A stretch of DNA of 64,000 nt, from positions 124,001 through 188,000 of the forward strand of contig JANWJS010000037.1 in NCBI GenBank assembly GCA_025451845.1. The letters are read 5' to 3'. This DNA comes from Steroidobacteraceae bacterium. Lineage in GTDB: Bacteria; Pseudomonadota; Gammaproteobacteria; Steroidobacterales; Steroidobacteraceae. Below the pieces are notes generated by a model. It did not search any database. It saw only the letters and a program-made list of their open reading frames with translations, and was not told the DNA's origin. A program made the translations under genes and the position numbers. The first letter of the stretch is position 1; every line of letters begins with the position of its first letter. Shown piece after piece: positions 17,712 to 27,018 of this stretch.

Positions 17712-19343
17712 TCATGAGGCGGTCTGCGCCTCTTCCATCCCGGCGGCCGGATCGGCGCCACTCGATGCCAGAGACTTCAGCCGATCGGCGCACGCCTGCG
17801 CGCTTGGCGCGCTCAGCCCGCTCTTGAGGGCCAGATGCAGGATGACGAGGCTGAAGGCCGCGAGAATCCACATCCCGGTAAAGAAGCCGAGCCTGCCTTG
17901 GCCGCCCATGCTGGCCGGACCGAAGTAGCTCACGATCCATATGCCCGCCAGATACGGGGCGACCCACCACGCCTGTCGCCAGCCCAGCTCGCTTGCCGGC
18001 TTGCGGACGATGAAATACCACGAGAGATAGACGACGGCATAGGCGAGCACGGCACCCAACATCCACTCGACCACCTCATAACCTGTCCAATAAATGATCC
18101 AGTTGGACGTGATGAACGTCACGGTTGCGAGCAGACCTGCCGCGCGCAGGCGAAACGGGCGGGGTGTTTGCGGCAGGACCGCGCGCAGGTGAAGCAAGGT
18201 CACGGGTGCCATGGCATAAGCCAGCACCATGATGAGCGAATCGGCGGATACGAGCTTCTGCCATGAGGGGAATGGAAAGAAGAAGACCACACCCACGGCA
18301 TAGGTGACGACGAGGCCGACCCACGGCACGCCGTGGCGGTTCAGGCGTACGACGTACTCCGGGGCACTGCCCATCTCGCCGGCAGCCATGATAATGCGCG
18401 GACTCGCGGTGACATAGATGAACGCCGTGCCCAGGGGCGACACGAAGGCGTCGGCGTACAGCACGACAGCCCACCAGAGCGCCCCCACACCGATGGCGAT
18501 GGCGGCGAGCGGCCCAAACATGCCGGTGAAGTGCAGGTGCTGCCAGCCGCCGCTGATGTCGCGCGGATCGAGTGCCGTGATAAACGAAACCTGCAAACCC
18601 ACATAGATCAGCATGCCGACCAGCACCGAGCCGATGAGCGCCAGGGGGATGTAGCGGCTGGGGTTGCGTGTCTCTCCCGCCAGGGAGATGGCCTGCTGGA
18701 AACCGAGGAAACTGAATACGATACCGGCCGTGGCCACGGCCGTGAAGACGCCGCTTGCCGGTACGCTGGCGGTCTGTGCCGCCATGTTGGCCGGATGGAA
18801 CGAATAGGCCATCAGGACGAAAATCGTTGCGATGGGGATGACCAGCTTCCACCAGGTGGCCACGCTGTTGATGGCAAGGACCCAGCGCACGGCCATGAAA
18901 TTGACGAGGACGACGGCCGCCAGGAGCAGCACGGCCCAGATCATGCCGACTTCGGTCAAGAGCCCGGTCCCCGGATAGATCAGCCCGGGCAGGTAGTTGT
19001 TGGTGTAGGTGAGCACCCCGGTCACCTCGATGGGAGGCACCAACACGAACGCGAGGAACAGGATCCAGCTCCAGATCCTGCCGGCCAAATCGCCATGACT
19101 CACGTGCGTCATGTGCACCATCGCCCCGGAATTGGGAAACATGGTCGCCAGTTCGGCAAACACGAAGGCCAGCAGCAGGATGGCGGCCGCCCCGATCATC
19201 CACGAAAAGACGCTCCAGGGCCCCGCCAGCACGGCAGCGTGCAGCGCACCGAACAGCCAGCCGGAACCGATGATGCTGCCCAGACTGGCGTATAGAAGCC
19301 CGATCACACCCACGTCACGCCTGAGTTTCGCCGGTCCCGCCAT
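17712..19343 (-). CDS. APC-family amino acid permease
   Basis: A 543-residue transporter with about 12-14 hydrophobic segments. The first helix has YASLGSIIGSGWLFGALHAA, the conserved unwound substrate-binding helix, and GIVFSFLGFQQAISLAGE corresponds to helix 6. The C-terminal tail after about 500 is polar. It is upstream of the amidase in the same direction (15-base gap). It differs clearly from the APC protein at 9444 and belongs to a different branch, larger and with extra C-terminal helices. The substrate is unknown. Confidence 0.85.
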   Translation of the reverse strand: MAGPAKLRRDVGVIGLLYASLGSIIGSGWLFGALHAAVLAGPWSVFSWMIGAAAILLLAFVFAELATMFPNSGAMVHMTHVSHGDLAGRIWSWILFLAFVLVPPIEVTGVLTYTNNYLPGLIYPGTGLLTEVGMIWAVLLLAAVVLVNFMAVRWVLAINSVATWWKLVIPIATIFVLMAYSFHPANMAAQTASVPASGVFTAVATAGIVFSFLGFQQAISLAGETRNPSRYIPLALIGSVLVGMLIYVGLQVSFITALDPRDISGGWQHLHFTGMFGPLAAIAIGVGALWWAVVLYADAFVSPLGTAFIYVTASPRIIMAAGEMGSAPEYVVRLNRHGVPWVGLVVTYAVGVVFFFPFPSWQKLVSADSLIMVLAYAMAPVTLLHLRAVLPQTPRPFRLRAAGLLATVTFITSNWIIYWTGYEVVEWMLGAVLAYAVVYLSWYFIVRKPASELGWRQAWWVAPYLAGIWIVSYFGPASMGGQGRLGFFTGMWILAAFSLVILHLALKSGLSAPSAQACADRLKSLASSGADPAAGMEEAQTAS

Positions 19344-19790
19344 CGGTCATCTCCCGTCTGCATGCGCCAATCGGAGTACGAGCCCGGGCCCAGGTTCCAA
19401 AGGGCCGGTCCAGCAGAAGAATACAGCGAAACCCCGATGAATATCCGGGCCCTCAGCCCGGGCGGGCGACTTTTGCGATAAATCCGGCCGGTGCGGGCGG
19501 CGCTCCCGGCCCCCTAATCCGCGGGGAGCAGTCCGGCGACGCGCGCCCGATCGACGAATCTGGCAGGCTGCTCCGCCGCACTCGTTCCGACCGGCAGGCC
19601 CGGCGCGGCAGATGCTCGTGATCACCCGGCAAACCCTCCGCTACGGCCCTCGATATCCCAAGCCAGAATCAATCGCCGGACATCGCCAGAGAACTACGCA
19701 TGATGCGCGTCGGATCACGACGCATCCTCAAGACGGAAAATCATGCAAACAAACACTCATCCTCTTGCGATCCTCTGCAGAGGCCATAAA
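19344..19790. other. 447-base gap, no convincing gene
   Basis: Open frames here (for example 19347-19625 minus and 19612-19794 plus) have no recognisable domain and a composition like shadow frames. The interval must carry the promoter of the APC permease. The end nearest the Uma2 remnant is less GC-rich than the surrounding genes. Confidence 0.5.
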
Positions 19791-20129
19791 ATGACTCTCA
19801 TGCGCCAGCGCGATTTCCAACATCACACCTACGCCGATTACCTCTTTTGGTCTGACACCAGCGGCAACGAGCTGATAGACGGTGTCGCCTATGTCAGAGA
19901 CCCGCCTTCGCCTTCTGCATTACACCAGGTATTCGTCGCCGAGCTCTGTCTCCAAATAGGCAATTTGCTCCGGGGCAAACCGAGTCGTGTCTACATCGCC
20001 CCTCTCGACGTCCGCTTACCGAAGGATGGCAGCGCCGATGATCAGATCGACACCGTAGTGCAACCCGATGTCTTCAGCGCCCGCGACCTGCGAAGGCTCG
20101 TCGATTGGGACAGCCTGCCGGCCACGTAA
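19791..20129 (+). pseudogene. truncated Uma2-family (DUF820) nuclease gene
   Basis: The 112 codons give HTYADYLFWSD, ELIDGVAYVRDPPSPSALHQ, LDVRLPKDGSADDQIDTVVQ and PDV, the N-terminal two thirds of Uma2 proteins (usually about 180-200 residues, PD-(D/E)XK fold). The part that should follow, with the conserved PDWIVEVLSP-type catalytic strand and the REYW motif, is absent: the frame diverges after VVQPDVFSARDL and stops. No continuation was found downstream in any frame. An AGAGG site before ATG 19791 is intact, so a short product may still be made, but it would lack the nuclease core. Probably a deletion remnant. Confidence 0.7.
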
Positions 20130-20233
20130 GTCCTGAGCACCTGCAGGTCAGCAACGGGCGCCAACGCCCCAAGTACGCGCCACAACGCGACGCGTACCGC
20201 CGTGTTGTCCGGTTCGGACAGTAACGTCGCGCA

Positions 20234-20584
20234 TCAGGCGTGCGGCAGCGGCGCGTTGACACCGACCTGACGCCCATCGGGATCCGCGAGCAGCATCTGC
20301 AGAGCGGGCCAGTGCTGCTTCTCGAACGCGTGTATCACAGTCCCACTGGACGGCGGGGTGAACTGCTCTGCATCCTCTACCGCTATTGCCGGCACGATTT
20401 GCAGCGCATGTGCCTGCGGCCGCTCGGCGATGAAGAGATAGGGGCCGCCGGCCGGATGGCGCAGCCTACCCGAGTGATGATCCGTCTCGAACTCGAGCTC
20501 ATATCCGAGGCTTTTCCAGAACGCGACGGTCTTGCCCCAGTTGTGAGTCTCGATCAACCAACCTTCTATGCCTTCAGTCTTCAT
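20234..20584 (-). CDS. VOC (glyoxalase/bleomycin resistance fold) protein
   Basis: A 116-residue single-domain VOC protein: [30 protein letters not shown] at the start (given in part) and [13 protein letters not shown] at the end are the usual beta-alpha-beta-beta-beta landmarks. A His near the start (ETHNWG) and a Glu after the YLFIAE strand could be metal ligands, but the pattern is not complete enough to call a glyoxalase. ATG 20584 overlaps the stop of the upstream ribbon-helix-helix gene as ATGA, so it is translated from the same message. The ligand or reaction is unknown. Confidence 0.75.
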   Translation of the reverse strand: MKTEGIEGWLIETHNWGKTVAFWKSLGYELEFETDHHSGRLRHPAGGPYLFIAERPQAHALQIVPAIAVEDAEQFTPPSSGTVIHAFEKQHWPALQMLLADPDGRQVGVNAPLPHA

Positions 20585-20742
20585 GCTTTCCTCCGGCTCC
20601 TTCGCTGCGCATCGAGATACGCGCGCAAGGCCGCCGCCACGATGGCAGACAGCGACTGCTCGGTCTCGACGGCATGATGCTTGACCTCCCGAATCATCTC
20701 GGTCGGCAAATACACATTGAATTGCTTGACGTCGCCGGGCAC
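20581..20742 (-). CDS. small ribbon-helix-helix (CopG/Arc-type) regulator
   Basis: A 53-residue protein from GTG 20742. [19 protein letters not shown] gives the DNA-binding beta strand followed by helix A, and [20 protein letters not shown] gives helix B, the CopG/Arc fold. Its stop overlaps the VOC start (ATGA). There is no clear ribosome site: the start lies directly against a perfect palindrome at 20744-20763, so the transcript may be leaderless. The likely role is an autorepressor of the two-gene operon. It resembles antitoxin DNA-binding domains, but the partner is a VOC protein, not a recognised toxin. Confidence 0.75.
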   Translation of the reverse strand: MPGDVKQFNVYLPTEMIREVKHHAVETEQSLSAIVAAALRAYLDAQRRSRRKA

Positions 20743-20743
20743 A

Positions 20744-20763
20744 CTAGGATGCTATCATCCTAG
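20744..20763. promoter_or_regulatory. perfect 8+4+8 inverted repeat, RHH operator
   Basis: CTAGGATG, 4 bases (CTAT), CATCCTAG. It ends one base before the GTG start of the ribbon-helix-helix gene and overlaps the most likely -10 region (TAGCAT on the minus strand). Position and symmetry fit an autoregulatory operator that blocks RNA polymerase. Confidence 0.65.
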
Positions 20764-20952
20764 CGTGGAAGCCGTCAATCTGCTGCCGGCGAGCGCGGGT
20801 GTCAGCTCAAGGGACGGAATCGCATCGCGGCCGGCCGCCCGACCGCTCCGGGACATCCGCTGCCGGCCGTGCGGCTGATGATCTATTGAGGGTTCAACGA
20901 GAGGCACGCCTCCCGGTTGACTGCGAGCAACCTGTGGACCGTTGCGTTCCTG

Positions 20953-23229
20953 TCAAGGTTGGAAGTAATAGCTTCCCTTCAGAAAGAAGGTGCGCTGCTG
21001 GGGTATGAGCTGCTTATCGGCGGTCTCCTGATACCCTTCAGAGCTGCCGGCGTAGAAAACCGTCCAGGGGTTGATCTGATAGCCGATCAACCACTGCGTG
21101 GCGAGGGTGCCGGTACGGGGTGGAGGGGCCTGAGGGTACAGCCTCGTGTTATTACGGACATCCTGCCCCTGTCCGATGACATCCGCGAACAGGCGCGAGG
21201 TGAAATACCAGGCGACACGCAGATCGTAGACGTTTGCGGTGAAGAGCCGCGTCCCTGAGAGGCTGAGCTGTTCGTAGTCGTCCACTACGTTTATTTTGAG
21301 GTGTCTTCCGGGCTGGATATAAAGCGTGGTATTGACGGACAACAGCCCGGTCTTTCGTACGCCGAGGTAGTCCACGCCGTCACCCCCGACGACATCGACT
21401 TCTCCGTTCAGCCAACTAACCGGCTGAACGGTAGTATCCATTTCATACTGGTCGAGCGTAAAAGTCTTCCCCTGGTAATACTGCCGATCGCGCGTCGCAT
21501 AGACGAAAACCTGCGCCTGGTAGTTGGCGTGCAGTACGGTGTACAGCTTGACCTTGCGGTCGAGGTTGGCGCCCCCGTCCGTTGCCCGGGTCCAGTTTGA
21601 AATGGTGCCGAACCCGAAATTCTGCCACCAGTCATCATCCGGGGCATAGAAGTCGTATTCCCCCAGGAAGGCTCCCTGGTCATAGCCGACCTGCGGCAGA
21701 TACCCCAGGTCTGCTCGGAATCCCTCGGCGACATGGCTCAAGTTGAGCTCGAAGTTGTAATTGTGGCGGTTGCGGGCATAGTCGAGAGTCCAAAGATCGC
21801 CCTTGGCGGTACCCGGGGAGAACCCGAATGCGCTCGCTACCGCTTGCGGATAGTCCGTATTCGAAGCGCCTACGAGAGCGGTCAGGACATCGCTCGGATC
21901 GATCTGCCAATTGCCATCGGCAGCGTAGAGACCATTGTGGTACCCGCCACCGTCGCGGTCGGACGCGTAGACCCCGAAAGCGGACGCACCCACATCGCGT
22001 CGGTAACGCAGCAGCTCGTCACGGGTGCTGAAGTCGAACGATTGGCTGCTCGAGCTCTGCTGCCCGGGAAGCACGATGCTCGTAGCAGTGTCTTCGGTGG
22101 CCAGGCCGCCGATCTCATTGGCACCCACCTGACCGACGAGCTTCGTTGCGAAGCGCGGGTCCGTGATCGCCAGGGTGTCCACCAGCGTCCCCGAGGGCTG
22201 AAACGCGTCCGTGCTGAAGCGCAGGCTCGGAGTATTGAATACCTGGGTTCCCTGCTCGAAGAATGGACGATTCTCATGATAGAAGAGCGCGAACTGCCGG
22301 TTGGCGCTGAGCTGCAGCACATCGGGCGCGACCTGGGAGAAGTTAGGTTCCACCGTCGCGGACCATTCCAGATCGGGACGCAGGACCCAGCGCGCATCGA
22401 GGCTGGCCTTCAGGTTCGGTGATCCCTGCCGGAGTCCTTCAGTGTCACCTCGTTTCGAGTCGGTACGAATCACGGTGATCGCGGGGATCAGCTGGAAATC
22501 GGCCGAGCTCGCCTTGATGGGCGCCGCCGTGCTCACGGGCAGCATGCTGCACAGAGTACAGTTGCTGTCGTAGTTCAGCGGCTGGCTGAACAGCTGGTGG
22601 CGGATGTTACGCGGCCAGTTACGGAAGAATATGAGTCCCCAGCGCTGGGGAGCCGCGCTGTGCGGGAACTTGATGGAGGCAAGGGGTATTCTCATGACCA
22701 CCCGATAGCCGCGGGGGGTACGGGAGGCGTTGCAGCTCCACACCGCGTCCCACGATGAGTATTCGTTGTTCTGCTGCCGGAATGCGTCCCACTCCGTGCC
22801 CCCGGCCGTGCACATGAACTCGTACGCCCATTGCGTGTCGTTGAAAGGGCTCAGGAACACGCCGATGTAATCATCGGCGTAGCTGGCCATATCATCATGC
22901 TCGCGGTAGCGCAAGCCGATATCACCGGGGTGCGGGTCCTGGGCCTGGAAACGGACCCATAGAGCATCCGCGGTATAGCCTGCATCGACCTGCGTCGCTA
23001 CCGGCGCCGCAGTGTTGTGCCCCGGATTGATCTCATAGGCTATGGAGAAGTGCTCGGCGTGCTGCCAGGCGGCCGCAGCTGGCTTGCCGTTCTTCGCCAA
23101 CCAGGGCGTGAGATCGGGCATGACCGGCGTGGCGGCTTCGCCGGACGCCGCCAGCGCCGGCCGGGGCATTCCCGCGGCCACCATGAACATCCCGAGGAGC
23201 GCGAGCTCGAAGAGGCGCCGTGCCGGCAT
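20953..23229 (-). CDS. DUF5916 outer-membrane-type protein with CBM9-like N-terminus
   Basis: A 758-residue secreted protein. A signal peptide (ALLGMFMVAAGMPRPALAA) is followed by a carbohydrate-binding-module-9-like beta sandwich (about 70-210; VRFQAQDPHPGDI, DDYIGVFLSPFND, GYRVVMRIPLASIKF) and then the DUF5916 part, rich in beta strands with alternating aromatic residues (FALFYHENRPFFEQG, FELNLSHVAEGFRADLGYLP), ending in aromatic YYFQP. This suggests an outer-membrane beta barrel. The family often lies beside TonB-dependent receptors and peptidases, and its function is not established. Start ATG 23229, with GTG 23232 just before it. It is divergent from the CocE-type hydrolase gene. Confidence 0.8.
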   Translation of the reverse strand: MPARRLFELALLGMFMVAAGMPRPALAASGEAATPVMPDLTPWLAKNGKPAAAAWQHAEHFSIAYEINPGHNTAAPVATQVDAGYTADALWVRFQAQDPHPGDIGLRYREHDDMASYADDYIGVFLSPFNDTQWAYEFMCTAGGTEWDAFRQQNNEYSSWDAVWSCNASRTPRGYRVVMRIPLASIKFPHSAAPQRWGLIFFRNWPRNIRHQLFSQPLNYDSNCTLCSMLPVSTAAPIKASSADFQLIPAITVIRTDSKRGDTEGLRQGSPNLKASLDARWVLRPDLEWSATVEPNFSQVAPDVLQLSANRQFALFYHENRPFFEQGTQVFNTPSLRFSTDAFQPSGTLVDTLAITDPRFATKLVGQVGANEIGGLATEDTATSIVLPGQQSSSSQSFDFSTRDELLRYRRDVGASAFGVYASDRDGGGYHNGLYAADGNWQIDPSDVLTALVGASNTDYPQAVASAFGFSPGTAKGDLWTLDYARNRHNYNFELNLSHVAEGFRADLGYLPQVGYDQGAFLGEYDFYAPDDDWWQNFGFGTISNWTRATDGGANLDRKVKLYTVLHANYQAQVFVYATRDRQYYQGKTFTLDQYEMDTTVQPVSWLNGEVDVVGGDGVDYLGVRKTGLLSVNTTLYIQPGRHLKINVVDDYEQLSLSGTRLFTANVYDLRVAWYFTSRLFADVIGQGQDVRNNTRLYPQAPPPRTGTLATQWLIGYQINPWTVFYAGSSEGYQETADKQLIPQQRTFFLKGSYYFQP

Positions 23230-23336
23230 CACCGATTCACCATTGAGTTCATTCCCATCGTTTACGGGATTAGACTTCTGCTCCGCTCGATCGGTTTAAA
23301 CCGGCGTACTTCGCGACATCCCGGGGGGGGACTCCG

Positions 23337-25169
23337 ATGATTCGTGCAAAAGCCCTCGCGCTTGCGCTTGCCCTGGCGCCGTTCGCACCCATAGCCTTCG
23401 CAGCACCGCCCGATCCGGCGCAGGTAGGCCCCGGCTACGACGTCGAGATGAGCCGCTTGATCCCCATGCGGGACGGCGTGAAGCTGGAAGCTTGGATCTT
23501 CAAGCCGTCACACCTGGCATTGAAGGCGCCCGCGGTCCTGGAGCTGACGCAATACGATATCGACGGCGGGCGCGATCAGGACTTCAAGGCGTTCGTGCAG
23601 CGCGGCTATGTGTTCGTGCAGGTGGAAGTGCGGGCACGGGGCCGCTCCGGTGGCGAGAAGAGCGACAACATCGGCCTGCAGGTCGGGCGCGACGGCCACG
23701 ATGCGGTGGAATGGATCGCCGCGCAACCCTGGAGCGACGGGCATGTCTTCATGTATGGCGGCTCGTTCGTAGGCATGACGCAGTGGCGCACGGCGGCGCA
23801 ACTCCCGCCGCATCTCTCGGGAATCGCGCCTTACGTACCCATCTATCCCGGCTGGGACGTGCCCAACACGAACGGAATACCGCAAGCGTGGTCCGCAGTG
23901 ATCATGGGTTACGTCTCCGGCCGTACGCTGAATGACGATTTCATCCGTAGCGGCTACTGGCAGCAGAAGATGCTGGAGCATTACGCACGGCAAGCACCAT
24001 TCCGCAGGCTCGACGATGACATCGGCATCGCCCAGGACGACTGGTGGATGGAAGACCGCCGCGGCCGAAAACTATCCTTCATGAAGATGTGGCTCGATCA
24101 CGTGGGCGACGAGGCCTTCAATCTCGGCGCGGAGCCGAAGCCCGCGGAATTCGCCAGGATGAATTTTCCGGTGCTGACGGCGACCGGCTTCTTCGATGAC
24201 GATCAGCCGGGTGCGCTGCGCTACTACCGGCGGTTCCTGCGCCATGCCTCGGCCAAAGAGGCCGCTGACATTCTGCTCGTCATTGGACCCTGGGATCATC
24301 TGGGCACGCAGCATCCGCAAAAACTGATCGAGGGTCTGTCGATTCCCGACGCGGCCGTACTGGACATGAACAAGCTCCATGCCGACTGGTACGACTGGGT
24401 GCTGGGCCGCGGTCCGCGGCCTGCGCTGCTGCACGATCGCGTGACCTATTACATGATGGGCGCTAACGCGTGGCGCTCTGCGCACTCGCTTGACGGCGCT
24501 TCATCCGGTCAGAGTCTCGCGCTCTATCTCGAAGACCCCGCCGGTACGCCCAAGGACATCTTCCATTCCGGCGCCCTTTCACAGTTCAAACCTGCCGCGG
24601 AACCGCCGGCCAGCGTCGTCGACGATCCGCGCACCTTGCCGGAGCTGGCGGTTGCGCAGTATGCCGCCGACGAGGACCTGCTCAGTCAGTTCCGCGCCTA
24701 CGAGAAAGACGCACGGGTTTTCCATTCCGCGCCCTTGCCGCAAAGCATGGAGCTGGCGGGTCAGATGCGCCTGAACCTCATCGCACAGGCGGACACGCCC
24801 GACTTCGACTTGTGGGCGCAAGTGCAGATGGTCAGACCCGACGGCTCCGCCGTCACGCTCGGACAGGATATCCGGCGCGCCCGCTACCGCGACGGCTTCT
24901 TCAAGCAGGAGCTCTTGCAGCCGGGTCAGGCGGTCACGATCCCATTCACCTTCAACTGGATGGCATGGCGCGTTCCCGCCGGTGCACGCATCCGCCTCGT
25001 TCTGATGCCGCTCAATTCGCCGGACTACCAGAAGAATTACAACACCGGCGGCCGCATCGGTTACGAAGATCCTCAGAGCGCGCGCGTGGCGCACATCAAG
25101 CTGTTCCACGACGGTCGCCGTGCCAGCGTTCTCTTGCTGCCGCTGGCCGCTCCGACCCGCACGGATTAA
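23337..25169 (+). CDS. CocE/NonD (X-Pro dipeptidyl-peptidase S15-like) hydrolase
   Basis: A 610-residue alpha/beta hydrolase with a signal peptide (ALALALALAPFAPIAFAA). The nucleophile is S143 in MYGGSFVGMTQW. The Asp/His partners are expected at TGFFDDDQPG and LVIGPWDHLGTQ. The C-terminal jelly-roll domain (about 420-600; WAQVQMVRPDGSAV, PAGARIRLVLM) is typical of cocaine-esterase-like and X-Pro peptidase proteins. It acts in the periplasm or outside the cell on an acyl ester, a beta-lactam-like amide or a Xaa-Pro peptide. It lies close to the divergent DUF5916 gene and may share its regulation. Confidence 0.85.
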   Translation: MIRAKALALALALAPFAPIAFAAPPDPAQVGPGYDVEMSRLIPMRDGVKLEAWIFKPSHLALKAPAVLELTQYDIDGGRDQDFKAFVQRGYVFVQVEVRARGRSGGEKSDNIGLQVGRDGHDAVEWIAAQPWSDGHVFMYGGSFVGMTQWRTAAQLPPHLSGIAPYVPIYPGWDVPNTNGIPQAWSAVIMGYVSGRTLNDDFIRSGYWQQKMLEHYARQAPFRRLDDDIGIAQDDWWMEDRRGRKLSFMKMWLDHVGDEAFNLGAEPKPAEFARMNFPVLTATGFFDDDQPGALRYYRRFLRHASAKEAADILLVIGPWDHLGTQHPQKLIEGLSIPDAAVLDMNKLHADWYDWVLGRGPRPALLHDRVTYYMMGANAWRSAHSLDGASSGQSLALYLEDPAGTPKDIFHSGALSQFKPAAEPPASVVDDPRTLPELAVAQYAADEDLLSQFRAYEKDARVFHSAPLPQSMELAGQMRLNLIAQADTPDFDLWAQVQMVRPDGSAVTLGQDIRRARYRDGFFKQELLQPGQAVTIPFTFNWMAWRVPAGARIRLVLMPLNSPDYQKNYNTGGRIGYEDPQSARVAHIKLFHDGRRASVLLLPLAAPTRTD

Positions 25170-25247
25170 CTCTTCGTAATCTCGTGCACGCCTATCCTCA
25201 CCGGCCGTTAGGGCGCTCTAAATCATCGCTGAATAGGGAGCCTCCCG

Positions 25248-26168
25248 ATGCCTGGTCCGACCTGGACGCGTCTCGCCTCGATCGAAGTCATCGCAATTGC
25301 TGCGGCCACCATCCTCCTTTCCGCCTGCGCGGCCCAGGTGCGGGTAGCGGCGCCGGTCCCGGAGGCCGTGGTCGGCGTGGATGTCGCGCCGCCTCCACTG
25401 CCGGTATACGTGCAGCCCCCCTGCCCGATGGCCGGGTGGATGTGGACACCCGGCTATTGGGGGTGGGCATCCGCGGGCTACTACTGGGTGCCGGGCACCT
25501 GGGTAGCGCCGCCGCGGATCGGGGTGCTCTGGACCCCCGGATATTGGGGTTTTGTCGGCAGGTCTTACGTCTGGCACGCCGGGTACTGGGGCCCGCACGT
25601 CGGATTCTACGGCGGAGTGCATTACGGCTTCGGCTATACCGGCGTCGGATTCGCGGGTGGACGCTGGGTCGGCGGCGCATTCGCCTACAACCGTAGTGTC
25701 ACGAATGTCAACATGACGGTCGTTCACAATACCTACAACGAGACCGTCGTCAACAATGTCAATGTGACGCGGGTGAGCTATAACGGCGGCACCGGTGGGC
25801 TCAGGACAATGCCGACCGCCCAGGATCGCGTTGCTGAGCGGGACCGGCACATCCAGCCGACCCCGCTACAGCGGCAGCATGTGCAGCAAGCACGGCGCAA
25901 TCCTGAACTGATGGCGAGCGCCAACCACGGGCACCCGGCGATCGCCGCGACATCCCGGCCAGGTGCGTTCAAGGGGTCGGGCCTCGTCCGTGCCCGCGGC
26001 GCCAACGGACGTGCGAACGGCCGCCCCGCCATGGCTGGTCAGCACATGAATCCGAGGCATGCCTCCCAGGCGAGGCACGGGGCACGCAGGCCGGCGGCCC
26101 AGCGCCCCAGGCCGCGGAAGCACGCGCCCGCGCGCCGAAACCAAATGCGCAGGTCTCAGAAGCATTGA
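25248..26168 (+). CDS. YXWGXW-repeat lipoprotein
   Basis: A 306-residue exported lipoprotein: the lipobox LLSAC lies near residue 26. Three aromatic repeats follow (PGYWGWASAGYYWVPGTW, PGYWGFVGRSYVWHAGYWG, GFAGGRWVGGAF), then an Asn/Val-rich segment (VNMTVVHNTYNETVVNNVN) and a long basic, Pro/Arg/His-rich tail. YXWGXW proteins are common in proteobacterial envelopes and have no assigned function. The final 100 residues are low complexity and basic, and might bind nucleic acid, heparin-like polymers or the cell wall; that is inference. A large hairpin follows the stop. Confidence 0.8.
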   Translation: MPGPTWTRLASIEVIAIAAATILLSACAAQVRVAAPVPEAVVGVDVAPPPLPVYVQPPCPMAGWMWTPGYWGWASAGYYWVPGTWVAPPRIGVLWTPGYWGFVGRSYVWHAGYWGPHVGFYGGVHYGFGYTGVGFAGGRWVGGAFAYNRSVTNVNMTVVHNTYNETVVNNVNVTRVSYNGGTGGLRTMPTAQDRVAERDRHIQPTPLQRQHVQQARRNPELMASANHGHPAIAATSRPGAFKGSGLVRARGANGRANGRPAMAGQHMNPRHASQARHGARRPAAQRPRPRKHAPARRNQMRRSQKH

Positions 26169-26186
26169 GCGCGGTGCCCGCAATCG

Positions 26187-26233
26187 AAGTCCGCCCACCG
26201 CGGTGACAGGGAATCACTCGGTCGGGCGGACTT
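26187..26233 (+). terminator. large bulged hairpin after the YXWGXW gene
   Basis: Outer arms AAGTCCGCCC (26187-26196) and GGGCGGACTT (26224-26233) pair perfectly. Inside, ACCG/CGGT and GTGA/TCAC extend the stem with small bulges around a 7-base loop, giving about 18 base pairs. There is no T-run beyond the stem's own TT, so it may work as an RNA stabiliser or a weak bidirectional terminator. Confidence 0.55.
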
Positions 26234-26301
26234 GAGCTCACCGCCACTCCCGGCGAGACTGTGCCGGACCCGCGTTGCGGTCGTCTACGGTCCACCGACG
26301 C

Positions 26302-27018
26302 ATGCTCCTGGAACACATCCACTACTTCGCCGGCATCGTATTCATCGCGGTAGCAGCGCTGCTGCCGATCATCGATCCCTTCGCCGGAGCTCCCATCTAC
26401 CTCGCCATGACCTCGGGGCTGTCGCCGGAGGAGCGGGCCCGCACCGCGAAGCTCGTGGCGCTCAACAGCTTCGTGCTGCTGCTCGCATCCATCCTGATCG
26501 GCGCCTACGTTCTCGATTTCTTCGGGGTCTCCATTCCCGCCGTGCAGGTCGCGGGGGGCATCGTCGTCTGTGCGCTTGCGTGGTCGCTGCTCAATGGCCC
26601 GACCACGCCGGAAGTCTCCGCAGCGGCCACGCCGGCTCCGGACAGCCTCACCCAACGCGCCTTCTATCCCCTCACCATGCCGCTTACCGTCGGTCCCGGA
26701 TCGATATCCGTCGCGATCACTCTGGGCGCCAACCCGCCACGGGATCTGCGGGCGCTCTTGACCACGACTCTGGCTCACGTGGTCGGCGTGTTGATCACCG
26801 TCCTCGCAATTTACCTCTGCTATCGATATGCCGACCGGCTCGTAAGCCGGCTCGGAAAAACCGGTACCCAAATCATGATCCGGCTGACGGCATTCATCCT
26901 ACTGGCCATCGGCACCCAGATCATCTGGAACGGAGCGCGCACGATGCTCGATGGTGTAATCCATTCGGGCACCCCCACCACGCCTTCCATGTCCGTGCCG
27001 GCAGCGAGCGAGCGCTAG
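26302..27018 (+). CDS. MarC-family integral membrane protein
   Basis: A 238-residue membrane protein from ATG 26302 (an in-frame TTG at 26275 would add 9 residues). It has six hydrophobic segments. LLPIIDPFAGAPIYLAMTSG matches the NP-containing first re-entrant region of MarC/UPF0056 proteins, and FYPLTMPLTVGPGSISVAIT is the second, symmetry-related copy. Their role is not settled; the old link to multiple antibiotic resistance was withdrawn. Its TAG stop shares the CTAG tetranucleotide with the stop of the convergent gene. Confidence 0.85.
   Translation: MLLEHIHYFAGIVFIAVAALLPIIDPFAGAPIYLAMTSGLSPEERARTAKLVALNSFVLLLASILIGAYVLDFFGVSIPAVQVAGGIVVCALAWSLLNGPTTPEVSAAATPAPDSLTQRAFYPLTMPLTVGPGSISVAITLGANPPRDLRALLTTTLAHVVGVLITVLAIYLCYRYADRLVSRLGKTGTQIMIRLTAFILLAIGTQIIWNGARTMLDGVIHSGTPTTPSMSVPAASER

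Noticed and set aside
20581-20742. Calling the RHH/VOC pair a toxin-antitoxin system
   Set aside because: The layout fits, but the partner is a VOC protein with no known toxin fold.
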